NCBI GenBank assembly: GCA_017649745.1
Contig: JAGCGE010000232.1
Span: 1 to 24,104, forward strand
Length of the DNA stretch: 24,104 nucleotides
Source: Clostridiales bacterium
GTDB lineage: Bacteria > Bacillota_A > Clostridia > Saccharofermentanales > Saccharofermentanaceae
Reading direction: 5' to 3'
Under the pieces are notes generated by a model. The model was not told where the DNA came from. It made no database searches and saw nothing but the letters and a program-made list of their open reading frames with translations. Positions 1-7,882 of the stretch are shown here, piece after piece; the first letter of the stretch is position 1, and every line of letters starts with the position of its first letter. The position numbers and the translations under genes were made by a program.

Positions 1-1029
1 CAGTTTGCTGTGCAGACAATAGCCTGTGGGTCGGATTCCGTTCAGTATTTTCAGATGCGTAAGTCAAGAGGGGCGGCAGAACAGTTTCATGGTGCTGTGA
101 TCGATCATATTGGAACAAATGATACTAGGATATTTAAAGAAGTAAAGAAAACAGGAGAGACTTTAAGGAAACTGGCTGAAGTAGAGGGCTCTTTGAAAAA
201 CAATGAAGTAGCGATCATTTTCGAATGGGATAACTGGTGGGCTGTTGACGGAGCCGGTGCTTTTGGTCATTCGACAAAGAAATATGATTCCACTTGCAGG
301 GATTATTGGGTAAAGCTAATGGAATTCGGAGTTGAGGCAGATGTTATTTCAACCGCTGATGAACTGAGCGATTATAAGCTGATCATCGTTCCCATGCTTT
401 TTATGCTAAAAGACAACATTGCCGGGAAACTGGCGGAATTTGTTAAAGATGGTGGAACTGTGCTGATAACTTATATCAGTGGATACATTAACGAGAATTG
501 CTTATGCTATCAGGGAGGATTTCCGGGGGATGGATTGCACGAGCTACTGGGGGTCATCAGTGAAGAAATCGATACACTGTATCCGGCGGATAAAAACGGA
601 ATACGTATCTCTTACAAGGGTTTGGACACGGTGTTTGAAGTAAAGGATTATGCTGAAATACTGAGAGTAAAAGATGCACAGATATTGGGAACATATACGG
701 AGGATTTCTATAAGGACTCGGCAGCCATAACGTGTAAAAACTACGGGAATGGCAAAGCGTATTACCAGGCGGCCAGGTGCTCAGTGGATGATCTGAGTGA
801 TTTTATCAGAATACTGCTGGAGGAAGCAGGCATAGACACAAAAGATATACCTGCAGGAATTGAATATCATAAAAGAATCGGGAAGAATGCAACCTATGAA
901 TTTTACCTGAATCTATCCTCAAATAGTATAGAATTATCAAACATAGAAGGAATCAACTTGATGACAGGAGAACAAATCCGTGGCTCTATAAGCTTGGAAC
1001 TCAGGGAATATCTCGTTTTGAAAGACTGA
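1..1029 (+). CDS. GH42 family beta-galactosidase, C-terminal part (5' end outside window)
   Basis: The frame is open from base 1, so the first ATG-like codon (GTG at 10) is internal and the N-terminal catalytic barrel lies outside the window. The visible 342 codons begin with QMRKSRGAAEQFHGAV, the conserved end of the GH42 barrel. A trimerisation/flavodoxin-like domain follows (residues about 60-270, with EVAIIFEWDNWWA and VKDGGTVLITY), then a small C-terminal beta domain ending at TGA 1027-1029. GH42 enzymes hydrolyse terminal beta-galactosides, usually from plant-derived or host-derived oligosaccharides in the cytoplasm. The two catalytic Glu residues would lie upstream and cannot be checked here. 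No terminator is obvious before the HIT gene 64 bp downstream on the same strand, so co-transcription is possible but unproven. Confidence 0.88.
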   Translation, partial: QFAVQTIACGSDSVQYFQMRKSRGAAEQFHGAVIDHIGTNDTRIFKEVKKTGETLRKLAEVEGSLKNNEVAIIFEWDNWWAVDGAGAFGHSTKKYDSTCRDYWVKLMEFGVEADVISTADELSDYKLIIVPMLFMLKDNIAGKLAEFVKDGGTVLITYISGYINENCLCYQGGFPGDGLHELLGVISEEIDTLYPADKNGIRISYKGLDTVFEVKDYAEILRVKDAQILGTYTEDFYKDSAAITCKNYGNGKAYYQAARCSVDDLSDFIRILLEEAGIDTKDIPAGIEYHKRIGKNATYEFYLNLSSNSIELSNIEGINLMTGEQIRGSISLELREYLVLKD

Positions 1030-1093
1030 GCTTGATATTCCATCTAGGCTTTAAATAATCTGGATAATGAGCATATGGATGCGGGTGATAAGA

Positions 1094-1567
1094 ATGAGTA
1101 ATTGTGATTGGTGCAACCTATCTGAAGAAGATAAACAGTTTCAGGTGTATGAGAGTAGTTCATGGTGTGTTTTTCTTTCCGATGAACAGGATTATATAGG
1201 ACGATGCATATTGGTATTAAAGCGTCATTGCAATTCAATTTCAGAGTTAACAGATGTCGAATGGGTCGAGCTTCTCGATCTGATTCGAAAAGTGGAAGCA
1301 TGCTTAAAGGCTGTTTTAGGAGCTGCTCTCTGTAATTGGAGTTGCTTGATGAATGATTTCTACAAAGATCCAATGCCTGATCCTCATCTGCATATTCATG
1401 TAAGGCCTAGATATGATAAGCCCGTAATGATCAACGGGCACACCTATACTGACAGCGAGTTTAGTCATCATTATGCGTTGCACAAGAGTGGGGACATACT
1501 TGCTGAAGATAAGGAAGAAGTGTTTACTCGACTAAAAGAATGGTTGAGACGATCGTTGACGGATTGA
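1094..1567 (+). CDS. HIT (histidine triad) family protein
   Basis: The 157-aa product carries the histidine triad H98-L-H-I-H102-V-R-P-R and an N-terminal CDWC pair (C4, C7) of the kind that binds zinc in many HIT proteins. HIT proteins are small nucleotide hydrolases or transferases acting on the alpha-phosphate of nucleotide substrates. The particular substrate cannot be told from the sequence. In-frame ATGs also occur upstream, near 1067 and 1079. The start at 1094 is preferred because GGTGAT lies just upstream at normal spacing and the next residues match the usual N-terminus. It follows the GH42 gene on the same strand but shows no functional link to it. The protein is Cys-rich for its size (C4, C7, C25, C38, C46, C70, C80, C84). 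Confidence 0.8.
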   Translation: MSNCDWCNLSEEDKQFQVYESSSWCVFLSDEQDYIGRCILVLKRHCNSISELTDVEWVELLDLIRKVEACLKAVLGAALCNWSCLMNDFYKDPMPDPHLHIHVRPRYDKPVMINGHTYTDSEFSHHYALHKSGDILAEDKEEVFTRLKEWLRRSLTD

Positions 1568-1762
1568 TCAACCTCGGACTGACACTATACTCTTATATGG
1601 ACAGTTTGGCACTTTATAGCAGATTGGAAAAAAGAAATACCTGGTTGCTGAAGGTGTGGTCATCTTTAAAGAGAAGAGATTAGTTGGATCTCACCGATAC
1701 AGGAGGATCCAGTTGAGAGTCAGATAAATTCAAGCATTCGACTGGCTGCAGAGCCTTTGCTA

Positions 1763-2560
1763 TCAAGTAGGCACAACATCAATAAGGACATACAAATAAT
1801 ATAAGCCCTGATCGTTAGGCTCCACGTCTAAAATGACAGAACGTGCTCCATATATTCCCTCCCAACGATATCCACTGCGATCATCATTGAGTTCTACCTC
1901 ATCCAGTTCCACAGCTTCGGCGTATTCATTAGCAAGTATTGAATTGACTTTGTCAAATACTTCTTCGGCAGTTCCCAGATCACTCAGATACATCATGACA
2001 CTTACACCACAGTCGCTATCGACATAGATCTTACCGTCTTCAAAATCAGCAGATAAAGTGATCTGTGTAATATAATCGTTTGAACCGATCGTTTCTTCAA
2101 ACCAGTTATATCCTGCATCGGTTATATCATCGCAATTCTCATGTTCCATCTCAGGTGCAATAGCAAATCTGTCCGGATAAGATTCAAATGGAATACCGTC
2201 GCTGATAGTTCTTATGGCGTTTATGTTAGTAACTATCTGATCTGCACTCTTTCCGCTGCAATCAATAAAGACATTTCCGCGCGCTTTTTCCGTGCTCTTC
2301 GTTTCAGCCTCCGTCTCGGATTCCATAGTCGTAGTTGTCTCTTTTGTGGTCGTTGTCTCTGAAGTCTCGGTAGGGACCGTCTCAGATTCCGTAGTCTCGG
2401 TCGTCTCGACTGAAACGGTTTCGGATTCTGTTGCCTCTGTGATCTCTGTGATCTCCGTTTCACTGGACTCTTCAGAAGAACTGTCAGAACCTTCCTTACT
2501 GCATGAACATACTGATAATACCAACCCACTGATAATGATAAGACTGATCAAACGTTTCAT
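1763..2560 (-). CDS. Putative lipoprotein with Ser/Thr/Glu-rich stalk, unknown function
   Basis: The 265-aa product starts with a lipoprotein signal: MKR, a hydrophobic stretch at residues 4-17, and a VCSC box with C20 as the likely lipidated cysteine. Residues 21-93 are almost entirely Ser, Thr and Glu in imperfect repeats (ETTE, SETV, TTTT), resembling a wall-spanning stalk. Residues 95-265 form a folded domain of about 170 aa that I do not recognise, with features such as NVFIDCSGKSADQIV and GYRWEGIYGA. It is probably anchored in the outer leaflet of the membrane and projects through the wall. A GAGGGG ribosome binding site precedes the ATG. It stands alone, with 429 bp of gene-free DNA upstream. 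No enzymatic motif is visible. Confidence 0.75.
   Translation of the reverse strand: MKRLISLIIISGLVLSVCSCSKEGSDSSSEESSETEITEITEATESETVSVETTETTESETVPTETSETTTTKETTTTMESETEAETKSTEKARGNVFIDCSGKSADQIVTNINAIRTISDGIPFESYPDRFAIAPEMEHENCDDITDAGYNWFEETIGSNDYITQITLSADFEDGKIYVDSDCGVSVMMYLSDLGTAEEVFDKVNSILANEYAEAVELDEVELNDDRSGYRWEGIYGARSVILDVEPNDQGLYYLYVLIDVVPT
2282..2500 (-). repeat. Low-complexity Ser/Thr/Glu-coding repeat inside the lipoprotein gene
   Basis: This stretch encodes residues 21-93 and consists of imperfect repeats of codons for Thr, Glu, Ser and Val (on the + strand, recurring GTCTC and CTCTGTGATCTC units). Such tracts often vary in length between strains by slippage or recombination. Confidence 0.6.
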
Positions 2561-2989
2561 TTTATACCCCTCATAACTTTATTCCTGATTTCCTGCAAAT
2601 TTACAGGATCTTTCTTAATTCACTATAATCGTAGCAGGTCTGACACGAAAAATGAAAGGTTGTGGTTTTTATGGAAGTTTTTTATTGCAAAGATATGATT
2701 CATTTAATCACATTACTGGTTAATCCCGACACTTAAGTCACTCTCGTAATGTTTACAGGACTTTGAAGGCATATGTGGTAGTACACTTACGACAGATATA
2801 CGACAAAGTACTAAAAATGTCGTACAAACGGGCATTTTGGGTCGTACTAACGACACTGAAAAACTTTGAAAACGCTTGTCCGCCAGGGCACTTTGACTCG
2901 AAATGCGCTTGTGTGCTGAAAACTTATGTCGTAAATCGGTCGTAAGTCGTACCTACTTCGAGGCTGAAAACGCCTGCAAATAGGGCATT
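2561..2989. other. 429-bp gene-free region between lysS and the lipoprotein gene
   Basis: No convincing coding region is present. The left part should hold the promoter of the minus-strand lipoprotein gene. A TATAGT element at about 2632-2637 on the minus strand is a candidate -10, but no good -35 accompanies it. A near-palindrome CCTGCAAATTTACAGG lies at about 2592-2607. The right part (2786-2952) holds the GTCGTA motif cluster, listed separately. No clear terminator for lysS was found. Confidence 0.6.
2786..2952. repeat. Cluster of GTCGTA/TACGAC motifs in both orientations
   Basis: The hexamer GTCGTA or its complement TACGAC occurs at 2788-2793, 2799-2804, 2819-2824, 2841-2846, 2928-2933, 2939-2944 and 2946-2951. 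A one-base variant (ACGACA preceded by TA) lies at 2848-2855. Chance expectation for a given hexamer on both strands over this length is about 0.08. Some copies face each other and could form hairpins: TACGACA with TGTCGTA at 2799-2824, and GTCGT with ACGAC at 2841-2854. GGGCATTTT also recurs at about 2830 and 2983, and GAAAACGC at about 2868 and 2967. Confidence 0.7.
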
Positions 2990-4564
2990 TTACTTCTCGA
3001 TGCTCTTGAGTGTCGGGAAAAGCAAAACGTCACGGATGCTTGGGCTGTCTGTAAGAAGCATTACAAGACGATCGATTCCGTAACCGATACCGCCCGTAGG
3101 AGGCATACCGATCTCGAGAGCTGTGAGGAAGTCCTCATCTGTGTGGTTAGCTTCTTCGTCACCTGCAGCAAAAGCAGCATCCTGAGCAGCGAATCTCTCA
3201 CGCTGGTCGATAGGATCGTTAAGCTCGGAATAAGCATTACACATCTCCCATGTATTGATAAAGAGCTCGAATCTTTCTACCTTAGAAGGATCTGTCGGCT
3301 TCTTCTTTGTAAGAGGAGAGATCTCGATAGGATGATCCATGATGAATGTAGGCTGAATGAGCTTCTCTTCACAATAAGCCTCGAAGAAGAGGTTGATGAT
3401 GTCGCCCTTCTTGTGACGATCCTCGAATTCGATATTGTGCTCTTTAGCAAGTGCCTTAGCTTCTTCGTCTGTCTTAACAGTATCGAAATCAATACCTGCA
3501 TACTTCTTGATAGCATCGTTCATTGTAAGACGCTCGAAAGGCTTACCGAAGTCGATCTCGATATCGCCGTACTTAACAACTGTAGTACCGCATACCTTCT
3601 CAGCAAGATAACGGAACATGCTCTCTGTGAGCTCCATCATGCCATAGTAATCTGTGTATGCCTGGTAAAGCTCCATGAGTGTGAACTCAGGGTTATGTCT
3701 TGTATCAACACCTTCGTTACGGAAAACACGGCCAATCTCGTATACTCTCTCAAGACCACCAACGATGAGTCTCTTGAGGTAGAGCTCAAGTGAGATACGG
3801 AGCTTAACGTCTTCATCAAGAGCATTGTAGTGTGTCTCGAAAGGACGAGCTGCTGCACCACCTGCATTGCTTACGAGCATTGGTGTCTCAACTTCCATGA
3901 AGTCTCTGCCGTCGAGGAAGTTTCTGATCTCCTTGATGATCTGTGAACGCTTAACGAATGTATCCTTAACCTCAGGATTTACGATGAGGTCGAGGTAACG
4001 CTGACGATAACGCATATCTGTGTTTGTAAGACCGTGGTGCTTCTCTGGAAGAACCTGAAGGCTCTTGGAAAGGAGTGTCAATTCTTCAACATGAACTGAT
4101 ACTTCACCAGTCTTTGTTCTGAAGAGATAACCCTTCGCACCGATGATGTCACCGATATCGTACTTCTTGAAAGCCTGATAATCGTCAACACCAAGAGCAT
4201 CACGTGTAACGTAAAGCTGGATGTTACCCTGAAGATCGCTTATCGTAGCGAAAGAAGCCTTACCCATGACTCTCTTAAGGAGCATACGTCCTGCAACGGA
4301 AACTTCGATCTTGTTTCCCTCGTGAAGGACCTTAAGCTGCTCAGCGCTAGCCTCTTCGTCAAGACCTAAGTCGAGCTGTGCTTTTAAGTTGGCATCGAGT
4401 TCTTCGAACTTATTCTTCGCATCAAGAGAGTGGATCGTCACATCATATTTTGTGATCTGAAATGGATCCTTACCTTCAGCCTGCATAGTAGCAAGCTTCT
4501 CCTTCCTGATCTTGATCTGCTCATTAACGTTTACCTGTGGCTGGGCATTCTCGTTCTCTGCCAT
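2990..4564 (-). CDS. lysS: Lysyl-tRNA synthetase (class II)
   Basis: This enzyme charges tRNA-Lys with lysine in an ATP-dependent reaction in the cytoplasm. The 524-aa product matches the usual LysRS length. It has an N-terminal OB-fold anticodon-binding domain (with GRMLLKRVMGKASFA and GNIQLYV). The class II catalytic core follows: motif 2 RVFRNEGVDTRHNPEFT and motif 3 with GIGYGIDRLVMLL near the C-terminus. The frame opens 19 codons further upstream, but the ATG at 4564 is chosen because AAGGAG precedes it at good spacing and MAENENAQPQ is a normal disordered N-terminus. It lies 88 bp downstream of greA, an arrangement common in Firmicutes, and is probably co-transcribed with it. No T-box leader is present. 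Confidence 0.97.
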   Translation of the reverse strand: MAENENAQPQVNVNEQIKIRKEKLATMQAEGKDPFQITKYDVTIHSLDAKNKFEELDANLKAQLDLGLDEEASAEQLKVLHEGNKIEVSVAGRMLLKRVMGKASFATISDLQGNIQLYVTRDALGVDDYQAFKKYDIGDIIGAKGYLFRTKTGEVSVHVEELTLLSKSLQVLPEKHHGLTNTDMRYRQRYLDLIVNPEVKDTFVKRSQIIKEIRNFLDGRDFMEVETPMLVSNAGGAAARPFETHYNALDEDVKLRISLELYLKRLIVGGLERVYEIGRVFRNEGVDTRHNPEFTLMELYQAYTDYYGMMELTESMFRYLAEKVCGTTVVKYGDIEIDFGKPFERLTMNDAIKKYAGIDFDTVKTDEEAKALAKEHNIEFEDRHKKGDIINLFFEAYCEEKLIQPTFIMDHPIEISPLTKKKPTDPSKVERFELFINTWEMCNAYSELNDPIDQRERFAAQDAAFAAGDEEANHTDEDFLTALEIGMPPTGGIGYGIDRLVMLLTDSPSIRDVLLFPTLKSIEK

Positions 4565-4596
4565 AAAATACTCCTTATTATCTCTAAACATAATAG

Positions 4597-4628
4597 AAAG
4601 CGCGGAAGTGTTGATCCTCACGCGCTTT
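4597..4628 (-). promoter_or_regulatory. Hairpin in the greA-lysS intergenic region
   Basis: AAAGCGCG (4597-4604) and CGCGCTTT (4621-4628) form a perfect 8-bp GC-rich stem with a 16-nt loop, upstream of the lysS ribosome binding site. No U-tract follows on the minus strand, so it is not a classical terminator. It may be an mRNA-processing or attenuating structure. Confidence 0.35.
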
Positions 4629-4652
4629 TCCGAAAAGAATCAAATTATTAAA

Positions 4653-5135
4653 TTACTTACCGATCTTGATTACCTTATATTTAAAGGAACCAGCCGGAGT
4701 TGTTACCTCAACTACCTGACCCTTCTTCTTACCGTTGATCGCCTGACCTACAGGTGACTCGATAGAAATTCTGTTGCTGAAGATATCTTCCTCGTTAGCG
4801 TTAACGAGTTCGTATGTCTCCTCTTCCTTTGTCTCTTCGTCACGAACGACTACTGTACAACCAAGGGAAACCTTAGTCTTGGAGATCTCGTCATCATCCA
4901 ATACTTCAGCGTTCTTAAGAAGGGCAACGAGCTCCTGGATACGAGCTTCGTTCTTAGCCTGAGCTTCTTTAGCGTCATCATACTCAGAGTTCTCTGAGAG
5001 GTCGCCCTGTGCTCTAGCTTCGTTAAGTCTCTCTGAGATCTCAGCCGCAATGGTCGTCTTTCTTTCTGCAAGCTCATCCTGCAAACGCTTCAGACCTTCG
5101 GCGGTATATATATTCTTCTCTACTTCTTCTGCCAT
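4653..5135 (-). CDS. greA: Transcription elongation factor GreA
   Basis: GreA enters the secondary channel of RNA polymerase and stimulates cleavage of backtracked RNA. The 160-aa product has the usual length. Residues 10-80 form the N-terminal antiparallel coiled coil, with the tip motif G44-D-L-S-E-N-S-E-Y carrying the acidic D45 and E48 that help position the catalytic magnesium. Residues 85-160 form the C-terminal FKBP-like domain, with SPVGQAINGKKKGQVVEV. A GTGAGG ribosome binding site precedes the ATG. It lies 89 bp downstream of guaB and has its own good promoter in that gap, so greA-lysS can be expressed independently of guaB. Confidence 0.96.
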   Translation of the reverse strand: MAEEVEKNIYTAEGLKRLQDELAERKTTIAAEISERLNEARAQGDLSENSEYDDAKEAQAKNEARIQELVALLKNAEVLDDDEISKTKVSLGCTVVVRDEETKEEETYELVNANEEDIFSNRISIESPVGQAINGKKKGQVVEVTTPAGSFKYKVIKIGK

Positions 5136-5176
5136 TTTTAAAACCTCACTTTAGTTTCTGGTCAATAACGAATCCT

Positions 5177-5206
5177 ATTTTACTCTAAAATACCCCAAAT
5201 AATCAA
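5177..5206 (-). promoter_or_regulatory. Sigma-A promoter for greA-lysS
   Basis: Minus-strand -35 TTGATT (5206-5201) and -10 TAAAAT (5182-5177) are separated by 18 bp and lie about 40 bp upstream of the greA ATG. The -35 overlaps the right-hand arm (minus-strand sense) of the guaB-distal hairpin at 5199-5220. Confidence 0.55.
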
Positions 5207-5220
5207 TATGCGTTGATTAT
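5199..5220 (-). terminator. AT-rich hairpin just after guaB
   Basis: ATAATCAA and TTGATTAT form a perfect 8-bp stem with a 6-nt loop, four bases after the guaB stop. The downstream minus-strand sequence TTTGGGGTATTTT is only weakly U-rich, so termination would be partial. It could instead be an operator, since it overlaps the greA -35. Confidence 0.35.
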
Positions 5221-5224
5221 CGGC

Positions 5225-6733
5225 TTATCTTGCAGATCTGTCGCTCTCCTTCTGGATAACGTCGTGAGCACCACCCTCGACGATAGAAGTAGAAGATACA
5301 ACTACAAGTCTAGCCTTCTGCTGGAACTCTTCGATGCTTGAAGAACCGCATGAGCACATTGTTGCCTTAACCTTAGCAAGGGATGTATCAAGGTTGCTCT
5401 TAAGTGGTCCTGCATAAGGAACGTAGGAATCAACACCCTCTTCGAATGCCATCTTGCCGCCCTTTCCGCCGTCATCGTAACGCTGCCAGTTACGTGCTCT
5501 GTTGGAACCTTCGCCCCAGTACTCTTTAACGTAGTTACCGTTTACGATAAGTTTTCTCGTAGGAGACTCATCGAATCTTGCGAAGTATCTGCCGAGCATA
5601 AGGAAGTCAGCACCCATTGCAAGAGCAAGTGTCATGTGATAGTCGTGAACGATACCGCCGTCAGAGCAAAGCGGGATATATACGCCTGTTTTCTCGAAGT
5701 ACTCATCACGAGCCTTGGAAACTGCGAGAACTGCAGAAGCCTGACCACAACCGATACCCTTCTGCTCACGAGTGATACAGATGGAACCGCCACCGATACC
5801 GATCTTGATGAAGTCTGCGCCTGCATCTGCGAGGAACTTGAATCCTTCGTCGTCAACTACGTTACCGGCACCAACGATAACGTCCGGGTAGTTGCTCTTG
5901 ATCCACTTAAGTGCTCTCTCCTGCCATACAGAGAATCCGTCTGAGGAGTCGAGGCAGAGAGCGTCAGCGCCTGCTTCGATAAGAGCAGGAACTCTCTCTT
6001 CGTAGTCACGTGTGTTGATACCTGCACCAACGATGAGCTTCTTATCAGCATCCAAAAGTTCGTGCGGGTTAGCCTTATGGAACTCATAGTCCTTACGGAA
6101 AACGAGACCTACGAGGCATCCGTCCTTATCTACGATAGGGAGCTGGTTGATCTTGTTGTCCCAGATGATGTCGTTAGCTTCCTTAAGAGTTGTTCCCTCA
6201 GGTGCTGTAACGAGCTTCTCGATAGGAGTCATGAACTCTCTAACCTTTGTATCTGTTGACATTCTGCTTACACGATAGTCTCTTGTTGTAACAAGACCTA
6301 AAAGCTTACCAGTGGATGTTCCGTCAGAAGTAACAGCTGCTGTGCCGTGGCCCTTCTCTTCTTTAAGAGCCAATACTTCCTCCAATGTTGAATCGGGAGT
6401 TAAGTTGGAATCTGAAGTAACGATACCAGCCTTATACTTCTTAACCTTACGGATCATCTCACACTGAGATTCGATAGACTGTGATTGGAAAATAAAAGAC
6501 ATACCGCCGCATCTTGCAAGTGCGATCGCCATGCCTGAATCTGAAACTGCCTGCATAACTGCAGAAACTACCGGAATATTTATCTTAAGCTTGGATTCTT
6601 CCTTACCCTTTCTGTACTTACAAACAGGTGCTGAAAGATCTACCTGATCAGGTGTGTTCTTCTCTGTAGTGAGATTCGGTATCAAAAGATACTCACTAAA
6701 TGTACGGGATTCTTCTTCGAAAATCTTTGCCAT
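5225..6733 (-). CDS. guaB: IMP dehydrogenase, Tritrichomonas-like subtype, with CBS pair
   Basis: This enzyme oxidises IMP to XMP with NAD+, the committed step of guanine nucleotide synthesis. The 502-aa product has the (beta/alpha)8 barrel interrupted by two CBS domains at about residues 105-220. The catalytic loop reads [15 protein letters not shown] with Cys at 319. D261 and S263 fit the NAD/IMP site, and the mobile flap carries R418-Y419 (ARNWQRYD). From recall, residue numbers and many segments coincide with the protist Tritrichomonas foetus IMPDH (C319, K310, R418/Y419, E431), instead of the usual bacterial loop GPGSICTTR. The start has a GGGAGG ribosome binding site. It stands upstream of greA-lysS. 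No purine riboswitch was seen upstream. Confidence 0.95.
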   Translation of the reverse strand: MAKIFEEESRTFSEYLLIPNLTTEKNTPDQVDLSAPVCKYRKGKEESKLKINIPVVSAVMQAVSDSGMAIALARCGGMSFIFQSQSIESQCEMIRKVKKYKAGIVTSDSNLTPDSTLEEVLALKEEKGHGTAAVTSDGTSTGKLLGLVTTRDYRVSRMSTDTKVREFMTPIEKLVTAPEGTTLKEANDIIWDNKINQLPIVDKDGCLVGLVFRKDYEFHKANPHELLDADKKLIVGAGINTRDYEERVPALIEAGADALCLDSSDGFSVWQERALKWIKSNYPDVIVGAGNVVDDEGFKFLADAGADFIKIGIGGGSICITREQKGIGCGQASAVLAVSKARDEYFEKTGVYIPLCSDGGIVHDYHMTLALAMGADFLMLGRYFARFDESPTRKLIVNGNYVKEYWGEGSNRARNWQRYDDGGKGGKMAFEEGVDSYVPYAGPLKSNLDTSLAKVKATMCSCGSSSIEEFQQKARLVVVSSTSIVEGGAHDVIQKESDRSAR

Positions 6734-6871
6734 AAATAAATACCTCCCAGATTCATTTCTTATTTTTGTAAATTAGAATAAATCATAACATAGTTGGTAT
6801 TTATTTTGCCATAGAAAAATCGGATTATTTAAGTGGTTTCTTTGTGCTAATTACCGCTTGTCAAGGATATG

Positions 6872-7861
6872 TTACATCTTGCCCAGTTTAACGAGCCTTA
6901 TGACGCATTGTTCGATGAAGTTCTGGACCTCTTTCTCATACAGAGCAGGAGCCTTCGCATAGGACTCCATATGGTCTGCATCCTCAACGATTATCATCCT
7001 TTTCGGAGACCTAATCCTGTCATAGATGATCTTGGACGCTTCAGGATTCACGATATGGTCTTTCTCACCATGGAACATGAGAACAGGAACTTCGATCCTG
7101 TGAGCCTTTTTCGCGCAGTCGCACTGGTCGATATCAAAACCGAACCTTAATGTCACGCACCTTTTTACCCACTTATAAAGGAAACTGATATTGATCTTGT
7201 ATTTACGTTTGCCAAGATCAAGAAGCGGACGCTCGAAATTATCATAAGGACTGTCTGCGATTATGCCTGCGACGTTCTCTGAGAAGTCCTCCTGCTCAGC
7301 AGCAAGAAGAGCCGTAACCGCGCCCATGCATCTGCCGTAGATAAAGATCCTGCAGTTCTCGCCTGCCTGCTTCTTACAGAACTCGATCCATGAATTAAGG
7401 TCAACGCTCTCGCAAAGGCCGTAAGACGTATATTTACCGCCGCTCATGAGGTGAGCTCTCTGGTGAACGATAAGAACGTGACACTGGATCTTAGTCATGA
7501 TGAGCTTAGCATAAGCGCTTACCATGGATGGATGTTCGTTATAGCCGTGAAGAAGGATAAGGACATTCCTGCACTCCCTGTCGAAAGAAGGCCTGTAGTA
7601 TCCTGCAAGCTTAACTCCGTCATATGCGGTCACGCGGACGTTCAGGAATTCCATCCTGTTCGTGTAAAACCAGTTCCTGCCCTTACCAATAACATCCTTC
7701 TGCTCTATCTCTAGAGGAGATCTGTCGACTGTCGGCATTGGTTCTTTTCGATAAAAGATAGAGGCGAAGAGACGGTTACCTATCGCGATATAGAGTATGA
7801 CAAGGCAGCCCGCGAGCAGGACCAGAAGGACCAGCGCGATAACGATATATATCGTCAGCAT
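6872..7861 (-). CDS. Membrane-anchored alpha/beta hydrolase with Cys nucleophile
   Basis: The product (329 aa from the chosen ATG) has an N-terminal transmembrane anchor at about residues 2-27, then a serine-hydrolase-like alpha/beta fold: LILLHGYNEHPS (oxyanion region), a GGKYTSYG segment, the nucleophile elbow, HGEKDHIVNP with the acid, and DADHMES with the catalytic His. The elbow reads GRCMGA, so the usual Ser of GxSxG is Cys (codon TGC at 7328-7330; residue 178). Asp268 and His297 complete a plausible triad. Relatives are uncharacterised esterase- or peptidase-like membrane hydrolases; the substrate is unknown. An in-frame TTG at 7882 exists, but the ATG at 7861 has AAGGT upstream. It is the last gene of a three-gene operon, 21 bp after the aminopeptidase. 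Confidence 0.8.
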   Translation of the reverse strand: MLTIYIVIALVLLVLLAGCLVILYIAIGNRLFASIFYRKEPMPTVDRSPLEIEQKDVIGKGRNWFYTNRMEFLNVRVTAYDGVKLAGYYRPSFDRECRNVLILLHGYNEHPSMVSAYAKLIMTKIQCHVLIVHQRAHLMSGGKYTSYGLCESVDLNSWIEFCKKQAGENCRIFIYGRCMGAVTALLAAEQEDFSENVAGIIADSPYDNFERPLLDLGKRKYKINISFLYKWVKRCVTLRFGFDIDQCDCAKKAHRIEVPVLMFHGEKDHIVNPEASKIIYDRIRSPKRMIIVEDADHMESYAKAPALYEKEVQNFIEQCVIRLVKLGKM

Positions 7862-7882
7862 ACTTACCTTAAGAGTTAACAA

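Noticed and set aside
1568..1762. A gene remnant after the HIT gene
   Set aside because: The short open stretch (about 1630-1727) ends without a recognisable domain or start; nothing supports a coding origin.
2763..2945. A 60-codon + strand frame in the lysS/lipoprotein spacer
   Set aside because: No ribosome binding site is present, and its codons simply follow the GTCGTA repeats.
2786..2952. A CRISPR array
   Set aside because: The repeated unit is only six to eight bases, occurs in both orientations and at irregular spacing, and no cas gene is present.
3143..3793. A 216-codon open frame on the + strand inside lysS
   Set aside because: It is antisense to a well-conserved lysyl-tRNA synthetase and has no ribosome binding site or recognisable domain; it is a frame shadow.
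6734..6871. A purine riboswitch or clear promoter upstream of guaB
   Set aside because: No aptamer-like pairing was found, and the -10/-35 candidates here were too weak to list.
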